A stretch of DNA of 64,000 bases from Brachybacterium vulturis (GTDB lineage Bacteria > Actinomycetota > Actinomycetes > Actinomycetales > Dermabacteraceae), in the NCBI RefSeq assembly GCF_002407185.1, contig NZ_CP023563.1, positions 992,001-1,056,000 of the forward strand, given 5' to 3'. Of this stretch, positions 42,126 to 50,759 are shown one piece after another; position 1 is the first letter of the stretch; each line of letters starts with the position of its first letter. The position numbers were made by a program, and so were the translations under genes. The notes beneath the pieces were generated by a model. It was not told the DNA's origin. It worked only from the letters and a program-made list of their open reading frames with translations, and ran no database searches.

Positions 42126-43829
42126 CCTCGATGTTTCATCGGGTTGGTGAGCGGGGGCGGTCGGCGTCGTTGCCGATGCTCAGCTGCTGATTCTGGCATC
42201 TGGGTGTGACAGATTGTCGCAGTGTCCGTTGCGGGCGGTCGGGTTCCACTCCCGAGAAGGTGCTGGGGGCCGTAGGGACAGGTGGAGCCGCCTGGTCAGG
42301 TCTGCGCGACGGCGGTGCGGAGCCGGTTGACGCCGGTCAGGACCTTAATGGCTTCGGGAGCGTGCTGGGCGAGGTGGAGGATCTTGCGCCGGGCACGGCG
42401 CACGAGGATCGCGGGGACCTCGAACAGCCGCGCGCGAAGTCGTTTGGGCTCCCACTTCCTCGCATCAGTACTGGTCAGCGCGATGGTCTGCATCCAGGCG
42501 ACCAGCTCGGAGGCGAGCTGGATGATCTGGCACCAGATCTGGTTCTGCGCGAATCCCTGCAGCGGGAACTTCTCAAGGCCCATGTCCTTGGCGTTACGGA
42601 TCCGATCTTCGCAGCGCGCTCGGCGACGGTGTCTCAGCTCCAGGGTCGGCAGCTGGCCGCGCGGGGTGTTGGTCGCGAACGCGGTGATCCGCATTCCTTC
42701 GTGGTCGGTGATCCGCAGCTGCGCTCCGGGGTGGGGGCGCTCCTTCCGCACGATCACCCGCATCCCCGCAGGCCAGCCGGTCAGGTCCAGCAGTCCGGTC
42801 AGCTCCGCCACGAATGCCCCATCGCGGACGCCATCGTCGTCACTGTCATAGGCGGGGGTCCACGCCGCGGCCTCGTCGATGCGTTTCAGCAGGTCAGGCG
42901 TGTTTGCGGGGAGGGTGAACCCGACGGAGTAAGCCAGCCGCCGTCTGGTCAGCCACTGGAGGAAGTCCTTGGTGCCGCCGGCTCCATCGGTGCGGATCAG
43001 GACCTTCTTCGATCCCTGCCCACCCCGGACAAGCGGGCCCGCAGGCAGCTGAGCGAGAGCCTGACGGGTGACGGTGATGTGATCGGCAGCCGTGTTGGAC
43101 CCGGCGTTGCCGGGACGGAGCTGGATCGCCAACGGCTCCCCGGTCCCGTCGCTGCCGTGGTCCAGGAACGCGCACAGGGGGTGAAAGCCGTAGCCACGTT
43201 TGAAGTTGGGTGCGGCCTGCTCCTTCTCGCTGTGGGCGGTGATCAAGGTGGCGTCGAGGTCGATGACCAGCGGCTTCTTTGCGCTGGCCGCCGCAGCCGG
43301 GGAATGGTCGCCGGCCAGGACCCATGCCCGCTCTCGCGCAACCCGGCGGGCCTGGGAGATCGCTTCGATCACGGCAGGAGCGTCCTGGGCGAGCGCGGTG
43401 AGTATGCGGGAGATCGTCGGAGCCGAGGCGACGTCACCGAACACTCCCGGCTCGCACCGCAGCAGATCGGTATCCGAGGCGACCTCCCCGCCCACCGCGA
43501 GAGTCATCGCCAGGTCCAGCAAGACCTTCGCCGCGTGGTGCTCTGCCAGCGGTTTCGTCCACGGATCCAGTGCTTCGCGCAGCGAGCGGGCGAGGCCGGT
43601 GGCACCGATCGTGTCGGTCAGTAGCACCGCGCCGGCATGCGACACCGCCGGGACCTCGGCGATGTCCACTCGCGGTCGGGGGTAGAAGAACAAGGTAGGG
43701 TGGGACACCTGAAAGGTGCTCCTTCCGCCAGATCGATACGAGCTTCAACACCCCGTATCATTCCAGGTCAGGAGCACCTTTCTCTATGCCGTCCGCCGGT
43801 CGGGACCACACCACCATGAAATACCGAGG
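42126..43829 (-). mobile_element. Complete IS1380-family insertion sequence
   Basis: An element of 1704 bases. Its ends are imperfect inverted repeats: CCTCGATGTTTCATCGGG at 42126 and, on the other strand, CCTCGGTATTTCATGGTG reading inwards from 43829. CTAA flanks both ends. It holds one transposase gene spanning most of its length and a 12-base hairpin near the right end (AAAGGTGCTCCT at 43712-43723 with 43770-43781). Intact gene and duplication suggest a fairly recent insertion. It sits between two polysaccharide-locus genes without interrupting a recognisable one. Confidence 0.92.
42296..43708 (-). CDS. IS1380-family transposase
   Basis: A full-length DDE transposase of 470 residues. Visible family features include the N-terminal PRPRVDIAEVPAVSHAGAVL region, the first catalytic aspartate region LVIDLDATLITAHSEKEQA near residue 149-167, LIRTDGAGGTKDFL near 231 (second aspartate), and CEDRIRNAKDMGLEKFP near 375 (glutamate region). 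No frameshift or truncation is visible, so it may be active. It is the only gene in the element. Confidence 0.94.
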   Translation of the reverse strand: MSHPTLFFYPRPRVDIAEVPAVSHAGAVLLTDTIGATGLARSLREALDPWTKPLAEHHAAKVLLDLAMTLAVGGEVASDTDLLRCEPGVFGDVASAPTISRILTALAQDAPAVIEAISQARRVARERAWVLAGDHSPAAAASAKKPLVIDLDATLITAHSEKEQAAPNFKRGYGFHPLCAFLDHGSDGTGEPLAIQLRPGNAGSNTAADHITVTRQALAQLPAGPLVRGGQGSKKVLIRTDGAGGTKDFLQWLTRRRLAYSVGFTLPANTPDLLKRIDEAAAWTPAYDSDDDGVRDGAFVAELTGLLDLTGWPAGMRVIVRKERPHPGAQLRITDHEGMRITAFATNTPRGQLPTLELRHRRRARCEDRIRNAKDMGLEKFPLQGFAQNQIWCQIIQLASELVAWMQTIALTSTDARKWEPKRLRARLFEVPAILVRRARRKILHLAQHAPEAIKVLTGVNRLRTAVAQT

Positions 43830-43833
43830 CTAA
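43830..43833. repeat. IS1380 target-site duplication, right copy (CTAA)
   Basis: CTAA directly follows the right inverted-repeat end at 43829 and matches the copy at 42122-42125. Confidence 0.85.
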
Positions 43834-43904
43834 GCAAATGCGTCAACTCAGGGCGCGGCGGTTCCGTACAGGTCCGTTGCCCTTGCGGGAGGATTGAAGG
43901 AGCG

Positions 43905-44948
43905 ATGGGCACGACGCCGAAGGATCGACCACCACGGCCAAAGCCGTGGTGGGTCTTCAGTGTGGTCACCGTGGCGGTGATCCTCGTGGTGACCTCCGTG
44001 GTGGTCTCCCGTCCAGGACCGGATCGATCGGAACCGGACGGTTCCGAATCAGCGACTGCGGTCCCAGACGTCTCGAAGGAACCGGTTACCTTTCAAGAAT
44101 CAACCTCCCTCTCTGTGCCCGACACCATGCGCCTCCCTGGACGCACCTTCGAGGCGGAGGGCGGAAGCACCTACCTCGTGGAATTCGAGGCGACCGCATT
44201 GAAGCCGGAGGGATCCCCCGGCTCCGCCATGTACTTCGGTGCCAGCCTCGCCTGCGGCGGGCCGGACGGTGGGACGATCCGATCCGTCGGGGGCACCCAG
44301 AACGTCCGCTCGGGAGAGCGCGTGACGATCCGGAACCAATTCCTCCTCGACGCGGATCGCAGCGGCAACTATGCATGCCGAGTCTCGTTCAGCTCGCCGA
44401 GCGACGAGGCGGCCGCTGCGGGGACCACGGCGACGATCGACAGCACGTGGAGCGTCGCTCCGGCGCGCTCCGAGGCAGTCGAGGTTCCCGCGGACGAGCG
44501 CCTGCCGCGCTTGGTGCAGCCAGGGGAGCGTGCCGCCGTCTTCCGGGCGGAGCGCGAGACCAGCGACGCCTGGGGAGACCATTCCGACCTGTTGAGCACA
44601 GTCCATGTGACGTCGTGCACGATGGTCAACGGATCGACCGAGGATGGACGCACGTGGTGCCCCGAGGACCAGGTCGATCCGGCCGGAAGTGCCGTGGAGC
44701 TCACCTACCGGCTCGTCTCGATCGACGGGAACGGCGAGGTCTGTGACAGCCGGACCATCGATGTCGAGGACGCGCGGATCGAGAGGCTCACGCACCATCT
44801 GGTCCTGCACGGCGATGCCCCGATCGCGCACCCAGCCGATGCTTGCGGGACCAGGCTACGATTCGTCGTGGCGCTGGAGAACGAAGGCCCGGCACCGCTG
44901 GTTATCCATCGGAGCAATTCGACGTTCGTCATGAACACCGGTGAATGA
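43905..44948 (+). CDS. Membrane-anchored exported protein of unknown function
   Basis: A 347-residue protein with a short basic N terminus, one membrane helix (WWVFSVVTVAVILVVTSVVV near 15-34), and an extracytoplasmic region with four to six cysteines that could form disulfides (CGG near 112, ACR near 154, SCT and WCP near 235-250, VCD and ACG near 275-312). The composition is beta-rich; no family recognised. The ATG at 43905 follows GAAGGA. High GC resumes here, so it appears to be outside the low-GC insert. Confidence 0.7.
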   Translation: MGTTPKDRPPRPKPWWVFSVVTVAVILVVTSVVVSRPGPDRSEPDGSESATAVPDVSKEPVTFQESTSLSVPDTMRLPGRTFEAEGGSTYLVEFEATALKPEGSPGSAMYFGASLACGGPDGGTIRSVGGTQNVRSGERVTIRNQFLLDADRSGNYACRVSFSSPSDEAAAAGTTATIDSTWSVAPARSEAVEVPADERLPRLVQPGERAAVFRAERETSDAWGDHSDLLSTVHVTSCTMVNGSTEDGRTWCPEDQVDPAGSAVELTYRLVSIDGNGEVCDSRTIDVEDARIERLTHHLVLHGDAPIAHPADACGTRLRFVVALENEGPAPLVIHRSNSTFVMNTGE

Positions 44949-45069
44949 CCAGAGCGCTGCTCGGCTCTTCGTCTGCGCAACAGCTCTCGACCATCAGGGC
45001 TGGGACCGTTGCCTCGGGGGCATCCTGCACCTCGCTCGATACCTCGATACCTAGAAAGGCCTACCGCCC

Positions 45070-45600
45070 ATGGCGCATCTGCGGGACTTCCGGCGGGGAT
45101 TCATCTGCACCGAAAGGGGCCATCGGTTCGTGGACCCGGGACCGCTGAGCGGCTGGAATCGAGTGCTGACGTCACGATACAAGATCTTCATCCACCCCGA
45201 AGCTGATGTCGTGCGGAACGAAGACGATGAGGGTCGACTCGTCCTTGCTATCGGGGACATCTTCAGCACGAGCGTCAGTGCGAGTACTCCCGAGCTGCTC
45301 CTGCAGATTGCGGGTGGGGATCGTCGATCGCTGGATGATCTGTCGGGGCGGTATGCCCTGATCGTGATTGAGGGGGAGTCGGCGACGGTACTCCACGATC
45401 CGCTGGGGTCTCAGTCAGTCTTCTATACCCTCGGTGAGCCGTCGATTGCGGCTTCGCATTCCACATTGATTGCGGAGTGCGCGGGGATCGAGCTTTCGCC
45501 GCGGCTCAAGGAATATGTCCATGGGCCCACCCATGGCGTGGAGGAACAAGGTCTGCAACATGCTGTGTTGGACAGACGGGTCCGGTCCAGCACCCACTGA
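45070..45600 (+). pseudogene. Truncated asparagine-synthase-like gene
   Basis: The frame encodes the N-terminal glutaminase-like domain of asparagine-synthase-like proteins: LSGRYALIVIEGESATVLHD then PLGSQSVFYT near residues 95-125, and the family's LSPRLKEYV near 142. After this it degenerates into unrelated sequence and stops at 176 residues, well short of the usual 500-600, with no synthase domain. Genes of this kind occur in peptide- and glycan-modifying clusters. The N-terminal Cys that would be catalytic is absent at position 2, so even the intact ancestor may have lacked glutaminase activity. Confidence 0.6.
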
Positions 45601-45703
45601 TCCGGGAGAGTTGAGCTGTGTCGTCATCGGTCCTCTTCGCGGGGCGGGGTACAGAGCTGAGCACGCGGTTTCATGCGTCGCGACCCAGCGTAGATGCAGA
45701 CGG

Positions 45704-48550
45704 TCACGGCAGTGTCGAATAGACCTCGGTCAGCACCCGTGTATACGTTTCGTTGTCCACGGACCTGTGGCCCTGCCCCAGATCTATGTCCAGGGTCAAA
45801 AGGGACTCTGCCTGACCTGCTGACGCGTAGTGCTCGCGAAGCGGTGATTCGTGCTCTGTCACGTGGTGGGAGTCCCCAGAGTTGGAGACGATCCAGGCCC
45901 GGGGGTAGTGCCGCGTGTTCTGCATTCGTTCGGCGACGTTGATCCGCTTGATCAGATATCCGTCGGTCGGTGCCTTCCGTAGCCCGAAGGCGGGTTCTGT
46001 GGCAGCACCGACGAGGCGAGGCGGATAGCGGCGGAGATCGGTCTGAGGGCTCATCGCCACGACCGTCGAGCCGGGTATATGTGCACCCATCTGGAGCGCT
46101 GCGAATCCGCCACCGGAGCTGCCTACCAGGACGATGTTCTGCGCTCCGAGCGACCGCGCGGTGCTCTTGACGAGCTCCGCGAGCCTAGGTGCCAGATCGA
46201 GCTTCTCGGTCCCGAGGTACCAGCCGAGACGCAACGACGTGGAGAGATCGAGTGTCGGATCCGCGATCGCCATGGTCGGACCAGCGTTCAGCTCCAGCTG
46301 GTGTCGCCAGCGGAGGAAGATGGGAATCCGAACCTTGGCACGGTCGACGGCTCCCTGGAAGAGGACGGTGAGCGTTGTGCCTGCGCGTGGGTCGATCGCG
46401 AACGGCACGACGAACGGCCCTTCGATGATGCTGTGGATCGCCGGGCCAGCAGGAGCGATGTTGATCGAACCGGAGTTCCGGTGCGACACGACGGGCAGCG
46501 GGTAAAACGTCGGTCGCCAGTCCGAGACACCATCCCAGTTCACCAGAGACGTTCTCTTGGGCTCGATGAGCTTGGGATTGCTGTGTCCCCGTTCGAGCGA
46601 TCGCAGGTCGGCGATCCCAGCCGCGAGTCCGAGGTCGACGGGCTCGTGCAGTCCTTTTCGCAGTTGTTCCTCATTGAGCTCATTCGCGAGCTCCTCGCGC
46701 CGAGTCACGGGCGCATCCCAAGCCTCGAGGCGCGATGCCTCCAGCTTCTCGAACACCTCACGCCGGCTCGCCTTCTCCTGGAAGTGCGGTTTCCCGCTCG
46801 CAGTGGGGAACGTGGGTGCTTTTTCCGTGTCCGCCCCGATTGATCCGGAAGTCGGCGGTGACGTCGGAAAGGTTACGGCGTCACGACCGACCAGGATCAT
46901 CTCAGTGACTTTGCCCGTGCTCACCCGTAGGCAGAAGTATCCTCTCTCGGTGCCGGGCACATTCTCCACGGCCGGCGAGGAGGTGTTCCCGGAGGCCAGG
47001 ACCGTGATGAACCGGAAGTTCTTCCCGCGCTTAGACGCGTTGACGACGGTCGCCTCAGTCTTCTGCTTCCAGCCGGTGGCCACCCACCCGTCGAAGGGGC
47101 TGTTCTGTCCTCGGAGTTGGGACAGTTGCGTCGCCGTTCCCACGTAACTCAAAGAGGCCCTGCATTCGCCGGACGCGAGCTCGGCGCGGTGGCGCGTGAT
47201 CGAGGCGTCGACGTCCGGGCCCAGCTGCCAACGCTGAATGGCGGTGACGTCATCCCGTGATCGCACGTGGTCGACGATGACGAGATACTCGCCGGCGGTC
47301 GAGTAGATGACGCGTCGGGTGAGGGTGACCCCCTCGAAGCTGCTATCGGAGAACAGGAAGTCGTAGGCTCGATCGGTGATCGCGCGCCGACTGAGCTCCA
47401 CGACGGCATCCTTACGAGGAGTTCTACCCTCGATGGATACCAGGCTGTGCGAGGCCCGGGAGACGAGATGCTTCCGAGGGATGCTGTAGCCGTACTGGAA
47501 CTTCCCGGGATCGACAAGCCAATTGACGGTGTCGGCGCTGAACGTGATCGACCCGCCATCAGGATGTCCGTGGACACGATTCGCGGCCCCAAAACTGACG
47601 GAAAAGAACGTCTCCTCGTCGAGATTCTTCTCGGTCTCTCCCCAGCCGCTCCGCGCGAAGAGATAGCCGCGGTCATAGATCTTCAGGAGATCTGCGGGCG
47701 GTTCGCCTTTCGCGCCACCGCTGGTGACGTAGTCCGTGAACGGTGATCGCACATTCTGGGCCGTGCCGCCATCGGTGTCACCGATCGAGACGAAGGTGCC
47801 GTCAGGACGGGTGGCATGGGCGATCTCTTCGGGTGCCCGCGCATGACGTTCCGCAGCGGCGGGGCGAGGGGCTCCCTCGGCGTCGAAACGCTTCAGTGCG
47901 CGCTCGTACCAGAGGTAGTTGTTGTAGTGGTAGGCGATGGCACCCTCGCCGTTGACGCCCTGCTCATCGTATTCCTCATTGAGCAGCTGATCGAAGCGCT
48001 TTATGGCGAGGTCCGTGAACTTCTGGTCGCGGAGGATGCGCCCGCACACAAAGAGCGCCTCGTGCTGATGCATGGCGTGGTTAGCCTTGCCGAGATTCGC
48101 CGGATCCGCCATGAATTCGGCATGTTCGCGGATGGTGGCCTCGAGCCATCCGAGATCCTCGGGGGAGCGATTGCGGACGAGCGGCGCAGCCAGACAGAAC
48201 TGGATAACCCGGATGCCTTCGACCATGTCGCGCCAAACCCACTGGTGTGCAGGGTTCGAGCGCGGGTTGTTCTGCACCCAATCGCGGACGTAGCGGATCC
48301 ACATATCGTAGGCGGCGTCGTCCCCCTTCATCGCAGCCCGACGCAGAGGATCGAGCCAGCGGAGCATGTGGTACTGGTTCTGCCAATTGACGTCCTCGAA
48401 GGGATCGGCAGTCCAATCAATTACATCCGGCAGGGTCCATTCCGGATGCGGTGTCATCGTCAGCTTGCCAGCGAGCAGCTTCTTCACTGTCGGCGCATGG
48501 AACGTCGTGCCGAACGACTGGCGTTCGGCGACGGTGAAATCAAGACTCAT
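45704..48550 (-). CDS. Heparinase II/III-like lyase fused to an alpha/beta-hydrolase-like domain
   Basis: A 948-residue fusion. The N-terminal about 330 residues form the alpha/alpha toroid of heparinase II/III-type lyases (HQWVWRDMVEGIRVIQFC near 112; HAMHQHEALF near 160), followed by the beta-sandwich with the histidine motif VHGHPDGGSITFSADTVNWL near 327-346. Residues about 660-940 are an alpha/beta-hydrolase module with elbow VGSSGGGFAALQM near 811-823 and SPQTDLRRYPPR, like the proteins at 36105 and 40033. No signal peptide is visible. The ATG at 48550 is preferred over an upstream TTG. It may act on the polymer's own uronic-acid chain. Confidence 0.75.
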   Translation of the reverse strand: MSLDFTVAERQSFGTTFHAPTVKKLLAGKLTMTPHPEWTLPDVIDWTADPFEDVNWQNQYHMLRWLDPLRRAAMKGDDAAYDMWIRYVRDWVQNNPRSNPAHQWVWRDMVEGIRVIQFCLAAPLVRNRSPEDLGWLEATIREHAEFMADPANLGKANHAMHQHEALFVCGRILRDQKFTDLAIKRFDQLLNEEYDEQGVNGEGAIAYHYNNYLWYERALKRFDAEGAPRPAAAERHARAPEEIAHATRPDGTFVSIGDTDGGTAQNVRSPFTDYVTSGGAKGEPPADLLKIYDRGYLFARSGWGETEKNLDEETFFSVSFGAANRVHGHPDGGSITFSADTVNWLVDPGKFQYGYSIPRKHLVSRASHSLVSIEGRTPRKDAVVELSRRAITDRAYDFLFSDSSFEGVTLTRRVIYSTAGEYLVIVDHVRSRDDVTAIQRWQLGPDVDASITRHRAELASGECRASLSYVGTATQLSQLRGQNSPFDGWVATGWKQKTEATVVNASKRGKNFRFITVLASGNTSSPAVENVPGTERGYFCLRVSTGKVTEMILVGRDAVTFPTSPPTSGSIGADTEKAPTFPTASGKPHFQEKASRREVFEKLEASRLEAWDAPVTRREELANELNEEQLRKGLHEPVDLGLAAGIADLRSLERGHSNPKLIEPKRTSLVNWDGVSDWRPTFYPLPVVSHRNSGSINIAPAGPAIHSIIEGPFVVPFAIDPRAGTTLTVLFQGAVDRAKVRIPIFLRWRHQLELNAGPTMAIADPTLDLSTSLRLGWYLGTEKLDLAPRLAELVKSTARSLGAQNIVLVGSSGGGFAALQMGAHIPGSTVVAMSPQTDLRRYPPRLVGAATEPAFGLRKAPTDGYLIKRINVAERMQNTRHYPRAWIVSNSGDSHHVTEHESPLREHYASAGQAESLLTLDIDLGQGHRSVDNETYTRVLTEVYSTLP

Positions 48551-48575
48551 CGGAGTCGGGCCTCTCAAAGGTTAC

Positions 48576-48609
48576 GACGATGCGCCCGCGGCTTTGCGGG
48601 CGCATCGTC
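48576..48609 (-). terminator. Hairpin terminator
   Basis: A perfect 14-base stem (GACGATGCGCCCGC at 48576-48589 with 48596-48609) and a 6-base loop, just downstream of the glycosyltransferase stop at 48618. It would end the wecC-glycosyltransferase transcript before the lyase gene. Confidence 0.75.
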
Positions 48610-48617
48610 CAGGGTAT

Positions 48618-50759
48618 TCAGTTACTCAGCTCTGAGTACGTTTCCGAGATGAGTTGGGCGAGCTGCTTCCAATCACGGTGCTCGACGACCCAGGCCCGTG
48701 CCTGGTCGCCGATACGGCGAGTGTGCTCCTTGTCGTTCAACAGCGTGGTCAGCTGTTCGATGAGCGACTCGGAGCTGCCCTTCTCGTGGAGGTAGCCATT
48801 CACACCCGGGGTGACGATCTCCTTGAGCGCGGCGACATCGGAGGCAATGACAGCCTTGCCCATCGCCATCGCCTCGAAAGGCTTCAGCGGGGAGACCATC
48901 TCGCACACCGGTAGCGGCAGGCGCGGGAACGGCGTGATGTCCACGAGGGAGTAGTAGCGCTCGACCTCCTCATGCGGCACCCGGCCGGTGAACGTCACCA
49001 CGTGCTCGAGTTCATGCTCCTGCACGTGGTTCTGGAAGCGTTCGAGCTCGGCACCGTCGCCGACTATCAGCACGTGGAAGTCGTCGCGTGAACGGTTCAG
49101 CACCTCCGCTGCCTCGAGGATCAGCTCGATGCCCTCATAGTCGAGGACCGAGCCGACATAGCCGATGACCGTCTTGCCCGAGACTCCGAGCCGCGAAGCG
49201 AGCTCCTCGTCCCGGGCGATCGGAGTGAAGCGTGAGGTGTCCACACCGTTCGGGACGACACTGATCTTCTCTTCGTCGACGCCGCGGTTGATCATCTCCT
49301 CGCGGAGCGCCTCGGTGATCGCGAAGACTCGCGTGGCACCCTTGGCCGCGTCGGCCTCCATGCGAGCGATGTACTTGTACATATTGCTCTTGGCCCATTC
49401 GGGGTTGCGGGACCCGCGGGTGACCTCCCAGAGACCGCGCACTTCGTAGATCGAGGGGATCCCGAGCTGGCGAGCGGTCTTCACCGCTGTCAGCCCGTTC
49501 CAGTGGTTCGAGGCCGCGTGGATGATCGCCGGTCGCTGTTCCTTCGCGAGATCCAGCAGGACGCTGGAGTACCGCTCGGTGTAGTTGAAGAGCGGATTCT
49601 TCTTCTCGATGTCACGGCCCTTGAGCAGGCGGCGGTAGTCGACGTTGCCGATGACCTCGTGCATCGGCACATCAGGCAGGTCCGCTTTCCCTGGCATGTC
49701 GTAGGGGTATCCCAGCCGCGTGACCCCGTCGACGTCCCACCCGATACGGTTCAGCTCCGAAAGCAAGCCGTGGGTACGCGTGGCGTATCCGGCAGAGTTA
49801 TGCGGCAAGGAGTTGTGCAGCAGGTAGAAGACGTGATCCCGCTGGGCCTCGTAGGCGGGCGTCGGCTTCATCTTCGGGAACGGGAAGCCGGTCTTGCCCA
49901 GCTGATAATTGCTGACCGCATTCCGCTGGACATCGGCCTGAAGACGCTTCGCCCACGCATCCTCCGGCTTGAGCGCGCGGTACCGCTCCAGATACTCGAC
50001 GAGCTGCTTCTGCTTGCCAGCCGTACGCGCACGACGAATTGCGCGACGCAGGGCATTGAGCGGGACTGCCTTCATATCGGCGGACTTCAGGAGGTCTGAA
50101 GCCACCCCGCGATTCCCGCGCGCGAGAGCAACGGTGATGTGAGCGCGCACCAGATCGTTCTCGCCGATTCCGGCTCCGGAGCCGATCGCCGTGAGCGTTT
50201 CCGTGGAGACAGCCTGGTCGAGATAGGCCTGGTTGATCTGCACGATCGCGCGGCTGACCGGATCCCCGGCGGTGCTGATGGTGTCGAGCACTCGGGTGAG
50301 CCGGTGCGGGATCGCGTAGTCGAGCGCTGCGCGGTGCTCTGCCGGGTGGGCGCTGATATCTGCTGAGAGGCGATCGAGAGCCCATGAGTTCCGCTCGGCA
50401 GGAAGATCCAGCTCGCGCACGAGCTCCAGATAGAGTTCGAGGGCGTCGACCTGGGCGCCGTTCTGCGCAAGCGACAGCGCGAGGACCTCCTCGGCAGTGC
50501 TGCCGCGAGAGATGCGGATCAGGAATCGCGCGTACTCAAGCAGAACCTTGGTGTCGAAGCCTGACGCTGCGACGGCCTCGCGGTAGCGCGGGAGGGCCTT
50601 CTCTGCTCCCGGGGCATCCAGAGTGAGCTGGCGAAGTTCGGCGAGGATGGCCTTGATGGCGTCGCTCCGCTCCTGCTGAGAGGCTCGCGCGCGGTCGTCC
50701 GCTGCCTTCCCGCCACGGAGCCAGGATCTCCCAGCCCCGGAGTTGTTGGCCTGCGTCAT
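48618..50759 (-). CDS. Glycosyltransferase with helical N-terminal extension
   Basis: A 713-residue protein. The first about 290 residues are alpha-helical and repeat-like (possibly TPR-like), and the GT-B domain starts near residue 310 (HVFYLLHNSLPHNSAGYATR). Donor-domain features are VVPNGVDTSRFTP near 510, IGYVGSVLDYEGIELILEAA near 537 and EAMAMGKAVIASDVAALKEI near 628. It is paralogous to the protein at 31139. The ATG at 50759 overlaps the wecC stop (ATGA), so it is coupled to UDP-ManNAcA synthesis and may transfer that sugar; this is inference. Confidence 0.84.
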   Translation of the reverse strand: MTQANNSGAGRSWLRGGKAADDRARASQQERSDAIKAILAELRQLTLDAPGAEKALPRYREAVAASGFDTKVLLEYARFLIRISRGSTAEEVLALSLAQNGAQVDALELYLELVRELDLPAERNSWALDRLSADISAHPAEHRAALDYAIPHRLTRVLDTISTAGDPVSRAIVQINQAYLDQAVSTETLTAIGSGAGIGENDLVRAHITVALARGNRGVASDLLKSADMKAVPLNALRRAIRRARTAGKQKQLVEYLERYRALKPEDAWAKRLQADVQRNAVSNYQLGKTGFPFPKMKPTPAYEAQRDHVFYLLHNSLPHNSAGYATRTHGLLSELNRIGWDVDGVTRLGYPYDMPGKADLPDVPMHEVIGNVDYRRLLKGRDIEKKNPLFNYTERYSSVLLDLAKEQRPAIIHAASNHWNGLTAVKTARQLGIPSIYEVRGLWEVTRGSRNPEWAKSNMYKYIARMEADAAKGATRVFAITEALREEMINRGVDEEKISVVPNGVDTSRFTPIARDEELASRLGVSGKTVIGYVGSVLDYEGIELILEAAEVLNRSRDDFHVLIVGDGAELERFQNHVQEHELEHVVTFTGRVPHEEVERYYSLVDITPFPRLPLPVCEMVSPLKPFEAMAMGKAVIASDVAALKEIVTPGVNGYLHEKGSSESLIEQLTTLLNDKEHTRRIGDQARAWVVEHRDWKQLAQLISETYSELSN

